A stretch of DNA of 64,000 bases from Massilia phosphatilytica (GTDB lineage: Bacteria > Pseudomonadota > Gammaproteobacteria > Burkholderiales > Burkholderiaceae_D), in assembly GCF_002968015.1 (NCBI RefSeq), contig NZ_PUIP01000013.1, positions 62,001 through 126,000 of the forward strand, in the 5' to 3' direction. The notes under the pieces are model-generated. The model saw only the letters and a program-made list of their open reading frames with translations. It was not told the DNA's origin and ran no database searches. The position numbers and the translations under genes were made by a program. This document shows, piece by piece, positions 1-8,580 of this stretch. Position 1 is the stretch's first letter. Each line of letters starts with the position of its first letter.

Positions 1-171
1 CAGACCGACCTGTCGATCGGCTACAACGTCAACAAGAACCTCTCCGTGTCGCTCGAGGCGATCAACCTGACCGACTCGACCCAGCGCACGCACGGCCGCA
101 GCGACCAGCAGGTGCTGCAGGTCACGACCGGCGGCCCGCGCTACATGCTGGGCGCGCGCTACAAGTTCTGA
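1..171 (+). CDS. TonB-dependent receptor, C-terminal end (partial)
   Basis: This is the last 56 codons of an outer-membrane beta-barrel receptor whose start lies left of the window. The visible part alternates polar and hydrophobic residues, carries a SLEAINLTD strand motif typical of the last barrel strands, and ends in GARYKF. A terminal aromatic residue is the usual BAM recognition signal. Frame 1 is open from base 1 to a TGA at 169-171, and a hairpin terminator follows. The barrel ending fits the sugar-type TonB receptors common in this group and resembles the full receptor at 12591. The substrate cannot be read from this fragment. Confidence 0.85.
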   Translation, partial: QTDLSIGYNVNKNLSVSLEAINLTDSTQRTHGRSDQQVLQVTTGGPRYMLGARYKF

Positions 172-209
172 TGATGTGCTGACGGCGCGGTCGCGCCGTC
201 TTCGTGGCA

Positions 210-235
210 GGGCCGTCCCGCGGGGCGGCCCTTTT
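210..235 (+). terminator. Rho-independent terminator after the TonB receptor
   Basis: GGGCCG (210-215) pairs with CGGCCC (226-231), with further CCC/GGG pairing inside and a TTTT tract at 232-235. A second perfect hairpin, ACGGCGCG-gt-CGCGCCGT, lies just before it at 182-199. Both sit between the receptor stop and the convergent hupE-like gene. Confidence 0.75.
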
Positions 236-255
236 CGTTTGGCGCTGCCGGCGCC

Positions 256-1386
256 TCACACCGGCAGCAGCTTCAGGTCGAACAGGCGCTCCCCCAGCCA
301 TAGCGCGGCGACCAGCATGATCGCGCCCGACCCGCCCACCAGGACCATGCGCCGATAGAACCACGTGCTGCGCATCAGCCAGGCGAGCGGCAGGAACGCG
401 GCGACGATCGCCAGCTGGCCGGTCTCGACGCCGAGGTTGAAGCCGACCAGCGACGCCGCCAGCGCCCGCGGCTGCAGGCCGAGTTCCGCAAGCACGCCGG
501 CAAAGCCGAAGCCGTGCACGAGGCCGAACAGGAACGCCGCGGCCCAGCGCCGCCCGCGCGCGACCGGCAGGATGTTGTTCAGTGCGGCAAGCAGCACCGA
601 CAGCGCGATCGCCGACTCGACCCAGCGCGACGGCAGCGCCACGACGCCGAGCGCGGCCAGGCTGAGCGTGATCGAGTGGGCGACGGTGAACGCCGTCACG
701 ATCTTCAGCACGTCGGCCAGCGCCGCGCGGGGTTCGGCCACGGCGCGCCAGCCGCCGCCGTCGCGCACCAGCACGGCCGGCAGGAGCAGCGACAGCAGGA
801 ACAGGATGTGGTCGTAGCCGATCCAGATGTGCAGGACGCCGTGGCGGACGTAGGCCAGGAATCCGCTGGCCGCGCCGTCGTCGACCGTGGCGCGAGGATG
901 GTCGCTCCCGAGCACCAGCGTGCGCACGCCGGCGCCGTCGCGCACGCTGGCGAGGCCCTTGTGCTGCGGGTCGACGTCGGCGAACAGGCGATAGTCGACG
1001 GCGAGCGTCCCCGCCCGCGGGCAGCGGGCGACGAAGGCCAGCACCGTGTAGGCGCCGTCCGTGTGGGTATCGACCAGCTGCCGGCCCGGCACGAGCGTGC
1101 AGGCGGCGCCGCCCCGTTCGAGGTGCAGGCGCGCCAGCGCATACGCGGCGATCGCGCCGTGGCGGTGGCGGGCTTCGTCCCAGGTCAGCTGGCCGTCGTT
1201 GTCGGCATCGAGCCCGATGGCGTAGTCCAGGTCGCGCAGCGCGATGTCCCACTCGCCGCGCACGTCGCCACCCGTTTGCGCCATCGTCAGGCGCAGGTAG
1301 GCGTCGCTCGGCTTGTGCGCGGCGGCGGGCAGCGACCACGTCGCGCCGGCCAGCAGGAAGCCGAACAGGATCCACAGGCGTTTCAT
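256..1386 (-). CDS. HupE/UreJ-family membrane protein with an EF-hand loop
   Basis: This is a 376-residue inner-membrane protein. A signal peptide (MKRLWILFGF...AAAHKPSD) is followed by an exported domain of about 180 residues and then about six hydrophobic segments. The membrane half holds HIWIGYDHILFLLSLLLP, VTAFTVAHSITL and FGLVHGFGFAG, the His/Asp-rich helices of the HupE/UreJ family linked to nickel or cobalt permeases. Residues 60-71 (DADNDGQLTWDE) form a canonical EF-hand calcium loop. The start at 1386 overlaps the upstream TPR gene stop as ATGA, so translation is probably coupled. A 13-codon longer reading has no signal peptide. Family placement is firm. The transported ion, if any, is unknown. 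Confidence 0.85.
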   Translation of the reverse strand: MKRLWILFGFLLAGATWSLPAAAHKPSDAYLRLTMAQTGGDVRGEWDIALRDLDYAIGLDADNDGQLTWDEARHRHGAIAAYALARLHLERGGAACTLVPGRQLVDTHTDGAYTVLAFVARCPRAGTLAVDYRLFADVDPQHKGLASVRDGAGVRTLVLGSDHPRATVDDGAASGFLAYVRHGVLHIWIGYDHILFLLSLLLPAVLVRDGGGWRAVAEPRAALADVLKIVTAFTVAHSITLSLAALGVVALPSRWVESAIALSVLLAALNNILPVARGRRWAAAFLFGLVHGFGFAGVLAELGLQPRALAASLVGFNLGVETGQLAIVAAFLPLAWLMRSTWFYRRMVLVGGSGAIMLVAALWLGERLFDLKLLPV

Positions 1387-2579
1387 GGCTTGCCTCCAGT
1401 CTTGTTGAACTGCGCGGCGAGGCATGCGAGCTGGACGTCTTCCACGCGCGCGGCGCGCATCCAGTCGAGAACCGGACGGGCGCCAGCGGCGTCGTGCGCG
1501 GCCAGCGCCGCTTCCAGCAGGATGCGGGCGTCGGCCGTCTCCTTCTGCACGTCCCAGCTGCGGCGGGCGATCGCCAGCGCGCGGCGGGCGTCGCCGCGCA
1601 GGGCCAGCTCGAAGCGGGCCTGCTCGCGCAGGTGCACGCCGTCGCCGCGCCGCTCGCCCGCGTCGAAGCGCGCCGCCAGCTCCGTCAGCTCGGGCGCGAG
1701 GGCGCGTGCGCGGCCGCCGCGGTGCAGCGCGAGCGCGTGGCGCAGCAGCAGGCCGTCCACGCGCGCATGTGGGGCCAGTAGCGCGGCGGCGGCGTCGGCG
1801 CGGCCGGCGTCCAGCAGGAAGTCGGCATAGGCGCCCAGCAGATAGGTGTCGCTCGGGGCGAGGCGCAGCGCGGCGCGGAACCGCGCGTCGGCAACGGCCG
1901 CGTCACCGCGCCGCTGCGCCATCTCGGCCAGCATCGTCAGCACCCAGGCGTCCACACCCGGGTCCTGCGTACCGGCGCGCGCGTGCACGGTCGCGAGCAG
2001 GCCTTCGCTGGCAGTGAGGCGGCCGTTCATCGCCCCCACGTTGGCGATGCAGGCCGTAGTCACCAATTCATCGGCGAGGCTGGACAGGCGCGCGCAGCTC
2101 CGCGTGGCCGCCGCGTAGTCGGCGCGCACGGTTTCGACGGTGGCGCGGGTCAGCCAGGCCTGGGCGTTGTCCGGCTGCCCGGTGGTCAACGCGTCGAGGT
2201 CGGCCAGCGCCTCGGGGAAGCGGTGCTCGCTCTGCAGCAGCGTGGCGCGGAGCAGGCGCACCTCCGGCGGCGGCGCGGTCAGCCGCCACCAGGGTCCGAG
2301 GGCAGCCTGCGCATAGCCGTAGTAGCGCGGGTCGGCCTCGCGCCGTCCGACTGCGATGTAGCGCCGCGCGACGTCGACCGCGCGCGCCAGGTCGCCGGGC
2401 GCTTCCTGCAGGCGCGCGCGCAGCATGCGCAGCTCGCGCTGCTGCGGATCGGCGCGCCACGGCAGCACCTCGAGCACCTCGGCGCCGCTGGCCGGCAGGC
2501 GCGGGGCGGCGCTCGCCCCGGCGCCGGCGCAAGCCAGCAGCGCCGCCGCCAGGATGCGGACGGCGGCGCCGGGCTTCAT
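1383..2579 (-). CDS. Exported TPR-like repeat protein
   Basis: This is a 398-residue protein. A signal peptide (MKPGAAVRILAAALLACAGAGASA) is followed by alpha-helical, Ala/Leu/Arg-rich repeats of TPR type, for example DAQAWLTRATVETVRADYAA-like and LAPSDTYLLGAYADFLLDAG helices. It probably acts as a periplasmic scaffold. It is the third gene of the leftward DUF4331 cassette. Its ATG overlaps the lipoprotein stop and its stop overlaps the hupE-like start, both as ATGA, so the three genes look translationally coupled. The start is chosen because it gives the signal peptide and the overlap. An upstream extension in frame is low-complexity Arg/Gly. No catalytic motif is visible. Confidence 0.8.
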   Translation of the reverse strand: MKPGAAVRILAAALLACAGAGASAAPRLPASGAEVLEVLPWRADPQQRELRMLRARLQEAPGDLARAVDVARRYIAVGRREADPRYYGYAQAALGPWWRLTAPPPEVRLLRATLLQSEHRFPEALADLDALTTGQPDNAQAWLTRATVETVRADYAAATRSCARLSSLADELVTTACIANVGAMNGRLTASEGLLATVHARAGTQDPGVDAWVLTMLAEMAQRRGDAAVADARFRAALRLAPSDTYLLGAYADFLLDAGRADAAAALLAPHARVDGLLLRHALALHRGGRARALAPELTELAARFDAGERRGDGVHLREQARFELALRGDARRALAIARRSWDVQKETADARILLEAALAAHDAAGARPVLDWMRAARVEDVQLACLAAQFNKTGGKP

Positions 2580-2833
2580 GGCACCGCCTGCGGCTCGGTG
2601 TCTTCCGGCAGCGCCGCCGCCGACTCGTCGAGGGCAGCCGGTTCGGCATCGTCCGACGCGCCCGCGGCCAGGCTGGCCACCTGGACCGTGAACTTGTCCG
2701 CCGCCGGCGCGCCGCCGCCCGCCGTGGGCGGTGGTGGCGGCGGCGACATGGCGACGCTGTCGTCGTGGTCGCTGCCGCCGCACGCGGCCAGCAGGGCGCC
2801 GAGCATTACCATGGATGGCAAGAGTGTCCTCAT
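2576..2833 (-). CDS. Small lipoprotein, proline-rich
   Basis: This is an 85-residue predicted lipoprotein. Residues 1-17 are a signal peptide and LLAAC places the lipidated cysteine at residue 18, followed by GGSDHDD. A stretch of six prolines and an Ala/Glu/Asp-rich acidic tail follow. No known domain is recognised. It lies between the DUF4331 gene (19-bp gap) and the TPR gene (ATGA overlap), which marks it as a regular member of the cassette. Its short low-complexity mature part suggests a tether or assembly factor rather than an enzyme. That role is inference. Confidence 0.75.
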   Translation of the reverse strand: MRTLLPSMVMLGALLAACGGSDHDDSVAMSPPPPPPTAGGGAPAADKFTVQVASLAAGASDDAEPAALDESAAALPEDTEPQAVP

Positions 2834-2852
2834 GATCGTCTCCTTCGCGGGC

Positions 2853-4364
2853 TCATTGCTGCGGCGAACCGGGCAGCGGGGTCTTCAGGTACGGGAAGCC
2901 GTTCGTGAAGAAGCTGTCGTCCAGGTACGCGCCATCGGTGAAGTGCAGGCCGCCGGCCGGCGCATCGGACGGGGCGCAGCCCAGGTTCAGCGTGCACAGC
3001 TTGCCCATCACGACGCGCAGCGCGATGTCGACCACGTCGTCACCCGGACGGCGTCCGTTCGGGAAGCCGGCGTTGTCGCCGTCGATCACGCCGAGGCGCT
3101 TCTGCGCACCCATCGCCGCCGGGGCGATCGCCGTGTTCAGGCGCAGCATCTCGGACGGCGTCACCTTGGCCGGCTGGTTCAGGCCCTTCACGCCGGTCAG
3201 GAACGCGGTCACGAGGTCGTTGCGCGGGAAGTTGGTCGGGGCTTTCGCGCCGGCGCTTCCATACAGGATCTCGACGAGGGCGGGCAGCGTCGGATTGGTG
3301 ACGTAGTCGGCGAACTGGGCATCGTTCACCGGCTTGCTGGCATTGAAGCGGTCCTTGTCCTTCAGGCCGATCACGACTTCGTTCACGAGCGGCATGCCCA
3401 GGCGCGACACCTGGGTCCAGGCGCCGCCTTCCTTCGACGCGCCGGCGCCGCCCGGGGCCGGGTTCAGCAGGCGCGCCTGGCGCATGCTGGCCGTCGTCCA
3501 GCCGCCGATCACGGGATCGCCGCCGGCCGTGAGGCAGGATGCGGCGACTTCGAGCTCGATGCTGGTCACGTTCTTGCCGGCCAGGTCATCCTTGGCCGCC
3601 TTTTCGGCGTTGGCGGCGAATTCGGTGGCCGGCGCCTTGATGTTGATGAGATCGAAGGTCTCGCCCAGGTTCACGACGAACGGGTCCTTGCGCTGGCCGA
3701 CGAACATGCGTGCCGGGGTCGGGCAGCCGGGGATGTTGACCGCATAGACGTGCTTGGCCGCGTACGCCGCGTAATTCGGGATCGATTTGTTGCCGATATT
3801 GTCGAGCGGCTTGTCGAAGGTCGCGCCGCCGCCCGTCGCGTTGGTCACCGGGTTGCGCTGCCCGCCGCGCCGGTCCCCGCGCACGACGTTGACGGTATAG
3901 GTCTCGCGCACGTTGGCGCCGGGCGCGTTCGGGTCGGCGATGGCGCCGCCGTTGATCACGAGCGGAATCGACACCTTCTTGCCGCCGACGGTCAACTGGG
4001 TGTCCTTGTTCGCGTTCTGGAACCTGAACTGGAAGGTGATGTCTTCCTTCGCGTCGCCGTTGTTGTCGACGTGGATCTCGTACAGGGCGTCCGGGTCCAT
4101 CATGAAGTAGTTCGGGCCGCCATACGCATCCTGCAGCGGCACGTAGTTCGCGATCAGCGTCACGAAACCGTCGCGGCCCAGCTCGTAGCTGCGGAACATG
4201 TAGAAGTCGGTGGCGTCGACTTTCGGCTGCTTCGTGATGAACGGTGCTTCCCGGTGGCTGGATGCCTGCACGGGCGCGTGGAACGCGGCGCCGGCACACA
4301 CGGTGGCCACCAGTACGCGCAGCGCAGCGCCGCCGGTGGTCTTTGAGTTTCTCTTCTGTAACAT
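2853..4364 (-). CDS. DUF4331-domain exported protein
   Basis: This is a 503-residue exported protein. After the signal peptide (start MLQKRNSKTTGG, cleavage near HAPVQA) the mature chain begins SSHREAPFITKQPKVDATDFYMF, shown here only in part, which is the hallmark of DUF4331 proteins. Later family features include the NYFMMDPDALYEI, FDLINIKAP and NDLVTAFLTG segments. The domain fills the whole protein. No function is established for the family. The start at 4364 has a strong ribosome site (AAGGGGGAATC). A longer reading from 4412 lacks one. It is the first gene of the leftward four-gene cassette ending in the HupE-like protein, which suggests a shared, possibly metal-related, role. Confidence 0.88.
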   Translation of the reverse strand: MLQKRNSKTTGGAALRVLVATVCAGAAFHAPVQASSHREAPFITKQPKVDATDFYMFRSYELGRDGFVTLIANYVPLQDAYGGPNYFMMDPDALYEIHVDNNGDAKEDITFQFRFQNANKDTQLTVGGKKVSIPLVINGGAIADPNAPGANVRETYTVNVVRGDRRGGQRNPVTNATGGGATFDKPLDNIGNKSIPNYAAYAAKHVYAVNIPGCPTPARMFVGQRKDPFVVNLGETFDLINIKAPATEFAANAEKAAKDDLAGKNVTSIELEVAASCLTAGGDPVIGGWTTASMRQARLLNPAPGGAGASKEGGAWTQVSRLGMPLVNEVVIGLKDKDRFNASKPVNDAQFADYVTNPTLPALVEILYGSAGAKAPTNFPRNDLVTAFLTGVKGLNQPAKVTPSEMLRLNTAIAPAAMGAQKRLGVIDGDNAGFPNGRRPGDDVVDIALRVVMGKLCTLNLGCAPSDAPAGGLHFTDGAYLDDSFFTNGFPYLKTPLPGSPQQ

Positions 4365-4534
4365 GATTCCCCCTTTTGCCTGGTCAAGGTTGACGATTGA
4401 GCACGGATGCATTTCTTATACGAAGCGGGGGAGGGAACGGATTCACGATTTTCAAAAAATAATTCGGACGTCCCGCAGTGGTTGCCGGATGGGATATTCT
4501 GTTGCTGTTATTTCCACTCATCGACAGGGACGAC

Positions 4535-5944
4535 ATGAAACGCGCGCACTGCTTGCTGGTTCTCTCCTTCCTCGGTAGCGCCATGCCCCTGGCGCATGGC
4601 GCCGACCTGACGCCGCCCCAGAAACAGTTACGCGAGATCTACCAGGAACTGGTCGAGACCAATACGACGAATTCCACCGGTTCATGTACGGTGGCGGCCA
4701 CGAAGATGGCCAGGCGGCTGAAGGCCGCGGGCTATCGCGATGCGGACGTGAAAATCATCGTGCCGCCGGGCGGTCCCGCGAAGGGCAACCTGGTGGCGCG
4801 CCTGAAGGGTGACGGCAGCCGCAAGCCGCTCCTGATGCTGGCCCATATCGACGTGGTCGAGGCCAACCGGGCGGACTGGTCGCGCGACCCGTTCAAGCTC
4901 GTCGAAGAGAATGGGGTGTTCTATGCGCGCGGCGCGTCGGACGACAAGGCGATGGCGTCGGTGTTCGTCGCCAACATGATCCGCTACAGGAATGAAAAGC
5001 TGCCGCTCAAGCGCGACGTCATCCTCGCGCTCACCTGCGACGAAGAGATGGTGCCGTCGAAGTTCGATGGCGCCGAATACCTGGTCAATCACCATCGGGA
5101 CCTGATCGATGCCGAGATCGCGCTCAACGAAGGGGGCGGCGGCTTTCTCGACAAGGACGGCCGGCCACTCCGCCACGGCATCCAGGCCGGCGAGAAGGTC
5201 TACCAGAGTTTTCAGCTGGAAGTGACCAACCCGGGCGGCCACAGCTCGCTGCCGATGCGCGACAACGCCATCTATCGTCTCGCGGAAGGCTTGTCGCGGC
5301 TGGGCAAATTCGAATTCCCGTTCAGGCTGTCGGACGTCACGCGCGCGTATTACGAGAAGTCGGCGCAGGTCGAGCGGGGGCAGGTCGCCGCCGACATGAA
5401 AGCCATCCTTGCCGACCCGCCCGACCGGGCGGCGCTCGAGCGCCTGTATGCGGTGCATCCGATGCACAACGCGACCGTGCGCACGACCTGCGTGGCCACG
5501 AAGGTCGAGGCGGGCCATGCCGACAATGCCTTGCCGCAGCGCGCCCGCGCGACCGTCAACTGCCGCATCCTGCCCGACGAATCCATCGACGACGTGCAGC
5601 GCACGCTGGAGCGCGTCGTGGCCGACGACACGATCAAGATCACCCGCATCGGCGCGGGCGTGACCAGCCCGATGCCGCCGCTGACGCCGACGCTCATGAA
5701 CGCGGTGCACGACATCAGCGACGCCATGTGGCCCGGCGTGCCGGTCATCCCGACCTTGCTGCCCGGCGGGACGGACGGCCGCTTCCTCAACAATGCCGGG
5801 ATCCCGACCTATGGCATCAGCGGCATGTTCAGCGGTCCCGAACCCTCCGGCGCGCACGGCCTGAACGAGCACTTGCGGGTCAAGTCGCTGTATGACGGCC
5901 AGGAGTTTTTGTACCGGCTCGGCAAACGGCTCGCGACGGAATAG
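4535..5944 (+). CDS. Exported M20-family metallopeptidase
   Basis: This is a 469-residue zinc exopeptidase with a signal peptide (MKRAHCLLVLSFLGSAMPLAHG). M20 motifs occur in order: LMLAHIDVVEA with a zinc His, ASDDKAMA with the bridging Asp, LTCDEEMVPSK with the catalytic and zinc Glu residues, a dimerisation domain with NPGGHSSLP, and HGLNEHLRV near the C-terminus with the last zinc ligand. It probably hydrolyses peptides or acylated amino acids in the periplasm. The start at 4535 gives the signal peptide and has AGGGA upstream. A start at 4478 would add hydrophobic but non-signal sequence. It is divergent from the DUF4331 gene and stands alone. Confidence 0.9.
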   Translation: MKRAHCLLVLSFLGSAMPLAHGADLTPPQKQLREIYQELVETNTTNSTGSCTVAATKMARRLKAAGYRDADVKIIVPPGGPAKGNLVARLKGDGSRKPLLMLAHIDVVEANRADWSRDPFKLVEENGVFYARGASDDKAMASVFVANMIRYRNEKLPLKRDVILALTCDEEMVPSKFDGAEYLVNHHRDLIDAEIALNEGGGGFLDKDGRPLRHGIQAGEKVYQSFQLEVTNPGGHSSLPMRDNAIYRLAEGLSRLGKFEFPFRLSDVTRAYYEKSAQVERGQVAADMKAILADPPDRAALERLYAVHPMHNATVRTTCVATKVEAGHADNALPQRARATVNCRILPDESIDDVQRTLERVVADDTIKITRIGAGVTSPMPPLTPTLMNAVHDISDAMWPGVPVIPTLLPGGTDGRFLNNAGIPTYGISGMFSGPEPSGAHGLNEHLRVKSLYDGQEFLYRLGKRLATE

Positions 5945-6232
5945 CGGTCCGACGCCGCCGGAGCCGATGGTAGCGTATAGCAAGTTCAATTCATCAATAT
6001 TTTACTTGCTTCGGCGGTTTTAGCGATTGCGTATGTGACCGCTAACAGCGACAATAACAGTTCAACTAGAATGCGCACGCCGCCGCGATCGGCAGGTACC
6101 GTGCCGAGGAGACGCATCCATCCGTCCGCCACGCGCGGCCGCGGGCGATAGTGCCCGTAATGACAGTCTCCCCGGCCCGTGGCCGCTCCGCACCAGGCGT
6201 CGCCCGATTCACCCCCTGCGATAGAGGACTGG
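5945..6232. other. Gap before the GH31 gene
   Basis: This 288-bp stretch has no convincing gene. It is more AT-rich around 5975-6065 than its surroundings, as expected of a promoter region. It contains the imperfect CG-centred palindrome described at 6034-6047. Confidence 0.6.
6034..6047. promoter_or_regulatory. Candidate LacI-type operator before GH31
   Basis: TGTGACCGCTAACA has a central CG and five of seven base pairs symmetric. The right half CGCTAACA is that of a typical LacI-family operator. It lies about 185 bp upstream of the GH31 start in the AT-rich part of the gap. Support is modest because the left half is degenerate. Confidence 0.35.
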
Positions 6233-8575
6233 ATGAGACTTAACCTGCACCGCACGCTGATTGCGCTAACATCGGCGCTCGCCATCGTACCCGCGGCCTT
6301 TGCCGCTCCGCTGACCACCCTGGACCGCAATGGCGCCTGGGTCTCGGTGGAAGCGTACGGCCCGAACGTCGTCCACGTGACGATCGCCGTCGACAAGGAC
6401 GAAGTCCTGAAAGGCCCGGGCTACGGCATCCTGAAGAAGAATGCCGACAACGGCGCGTTCCGCCACACCGCGGGCAATGACGGCGACACGTTCACGTCCA
6501 GCGGCATGACCGTGCGCGTGAACCCGGCCCCGCCGGCGCGTACGCCGAGCCAGCCGGAGAAGTACTTCGCGCCGTCGCTGGCATCGGTCGGCCTGCAGGT
6601 CAAGAACGCCAAGGGCGAGCAGATCCTCGACATGCAGGGCTGGGAGATGTCGCCGCAGACCGTCACCGGCGAGAAGACCTACCAGGTCGGCGCCACGTTC
6701 GCCGCCGGCCGCGACGAGCATTACTACGGCATGGGCCAGAACCAGGAATCGACGGGTCCCCTGGACCTGCGCGGCCGCACGCTCGACTGCAAGCACTGGT
6801 ACGACGCGCCGACCGGCGAATCCGTGTGCGTGCCGTTCATGGTGTCGTCGAAGGGCTACGGCATCGTGTGGGACAACCCGTCGGCCACGCGCTTTTCCGC
6901 GGGCATCCACGGCCGCACGAGCTTCCAGTCGAACGTGGGCGAGCGCGTGTCGTTCTTCGTCATCACCGGCAAGACCACCGACGAGATCTACGCCGGCTAC
7001 GCACGCCTGACCGGCAAGACACCGATCCCGCCGAAGGCCGCGTTCGGCCTGATCCAGTCGAAGGCGCGCTACGACAGCCAGCAGGAAGTGCTGCGCGTCG
7101 CGAATACCTATCGCCAGAAAAAATACCCGCTCGACGTGATGGTCGTCGACTGGTTCTACTGGACCCGCATGGGCCAGATGGACATCAACCCGGCCGAGTT
7201 CCCGGATCCGGACGGCATGAACAAGCAGCTGCACGACATGGGCATGCAGTCGATCGTCTCGATCTGGCCGCGCTATGAAACGGCGGGCCGCTACTTCAAC
7301 GAGCTGGATGCGAAGGGCTATCTGCTGAAGGACAAGGACGGCAAGACCGTCGACGGCCTGCCGTTCCGCTCGGACCGCACGGGCGGCCTGATCGACGCGA
7401 CCAATCCGAAGGCGCGCCAGTGGTTCTGGGAGAAATCGCGCGACAACATCCTGTCGCACGGCTTCGACTACCCGTGGCTGGACGAGACCGAACCGGACCT
7501 CGTCCCGGACGGCTACTTCTATTCGATCGGCTCGGGCGACCGTTACCACAACCTGTTCCCGCTGCTGCACGTGGAAGGCTTCGCCGACAACATGCGCACG
7601 TGGAAGCCGAACAAGCGCGTCCTGATCCTGTCGCGCGCCGCCTACCTCGGCTCGCAGCGCACCGGCGCGCTGTTCTGGTCGTCGGACGTCAACGCGACCT
7701 GGGAAGCGCTGGCACGCCAGATCCCGACGGGCCTGAACATGACGGCCTCCGGCATCGCGCTGTGGGGTAACGATATCGGCGGCTGGCAGGGCATCCCGGG
7801 CACGAGCGACGCCACGAAGCCGCCGCTGCTCGATCCGTCCGATGCGCGCGACGTCGTCGGCCAGAACAGCGACTATCCGGAACTGCTGACCCGCTGGTTC
7901 CAGTACGGTACGTTCCTGCCGACCCTGCGCCTGCACGGCCAGCACAAGCACACCGACATCTGGTCCTTCGGCAAGCAGGCGGAAACCATCCTGGCCCGCT
8001 ACGACACGCTGCGCTACCAGCTGATCCCGTACATCTACAGCCAGGCCAAGTTCACGCACGACACGGGCGCACCGTTCATGCGCGGCCTGTGGATGGACTT
8101 CCCGAACGACCCGAACGTCGCCAACATCGGCACGCAATACATGTTCGGCCCGGCGTTCCTCGTGGCGCCGGTGACGGAGCAGGGCCAGACCGAGAAGAAC
8201 GTGTACCTGCCGGCCGGGTCCGACTGGTACAACTTCTGGACCGACGAGAAGCTCGCGGGCGGCCAGTGGGTCAAGGTCGCCGCACCGATCTCGCAGATCC
8301 CGGTGTTCGTGAAAGCCGGTTCGATCGTCCCGCTGGGTACCGACATCCAGTCGACCGCGACGAAGCAGGGCATCGCGTCGGTCAAGGTCTACCCGGGCCG
8401 CGACGCGACCTTCGACCTGTATGACGACGACGGCGTGTCGTACGACTACGAGAAGGGCAAGGGCACGACGACCCGCCTGCACTGGAACGACGGTGCCGGC
8501 AAGCTGACGGCCAGCGGTGGCGATGCCACCTTGGCCAAGAACCTGCCGTCCATCGTGAAGGTCGCAGGCAAGTAA
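6233..8575 (+). CDS. Exported glycoside hydrolase family 31 (alpha-glucosidase or alpha-xylosidase)
   Basis: This is a 780-residue protein with a signal peptide (MRLNLHRTLIALTSALAIVPAAFA). An N-terminal galactose-mutarotase-like domain precedes the (beta/alpha)8 barrel. The nucleophile is Asp417 in WLDETEPD and the acid/base is Asp485 in FWSSDVNATW. A C-terminal beta domain ends in a DUF5110-like segment (YPGRDATFDLYDDDGVSYDYE in part). It removes terminal alpha-linked glucose or xylose in the periplasm or outside the cell. The start at 6233 is chosen for the signal peptide. It runs towards the DoxX gene with a 5-bp gap. Substrate choice between xyloside and glucoside is not certain. Confidence 0.9.
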   Translation: MRLNLHRTLIALTSALAIVPAAFAAPLTTLDRNGAWVSVEAYGPNVVHVTIAVDKDEVLKGPGYGILKKNADNGAFRHTAGNDGDTFTSSGMTVRVNPAPPARTPSQPEKYFAPSLASVGLQVKNAKGEQILDMQGWEMSPQTVTGEKTYQVGATFAAGRDEHYYGMGQNQESTGPLDLRGRTLDCKHWYDAPTGESVCVPFMVSSKGYGIVWDNPSATRFSAGIHGRTSFQSNVGERVSFFVITGKTTDEIYAGYARLTGKTPIPPKAAFGLIQSKARYDSQQEVLRVANTYRQKKYPLDVMVVDWFYWTRMGQMDINPAEFPDPDGMNKQLHDMGMQSIVSIWPRYETAGRYFNELDAKGYLLKDKDGKTVDGLPFRSDRTGGLIDATNPKARQWFWEKSRDNILSHGFDYPWLDETEPDLVPDGYFYSIGSGDRYHNLFPLLHVEGFADNMRTWKPNKRVLILSRAAYLGSQRTGALFWSSDVNATWEALARQIPTGLNMTASGIALWGNDIGGWQGIPGTSDATKPPLLDPSDARDVVGQNSDYPELLTRWFQYGTFLPTLRLHGQHKHTDIWSFGKQAETILARYDTLRYQLIPYIYSQAKFTHDTGAPFMRGLWMDFPNDPNVANIGTQYMFGPAFLVAPVTEQGQTEKNVYLPAGSDWYNFWTDEKLAGGQWVKVAAPISQIPVFVKAGSIVPLGTDIQSTATKQGIASVKVYPGRDATFDLYDDDGVSYDYEKGKGTTTRLHWNDGAGKLTASGGDATLAKNLPSIVKVAGK

Positions 8576-8580
8576 TCGCG

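Noticed and set aside
1983..4346. A 787-codon open frame opposite the DUF4331 cassette
   Set aside because: It crosses three genes that have signal peptides and family motifs, and has an Arg/Gly/Val-rich translation with no domain.
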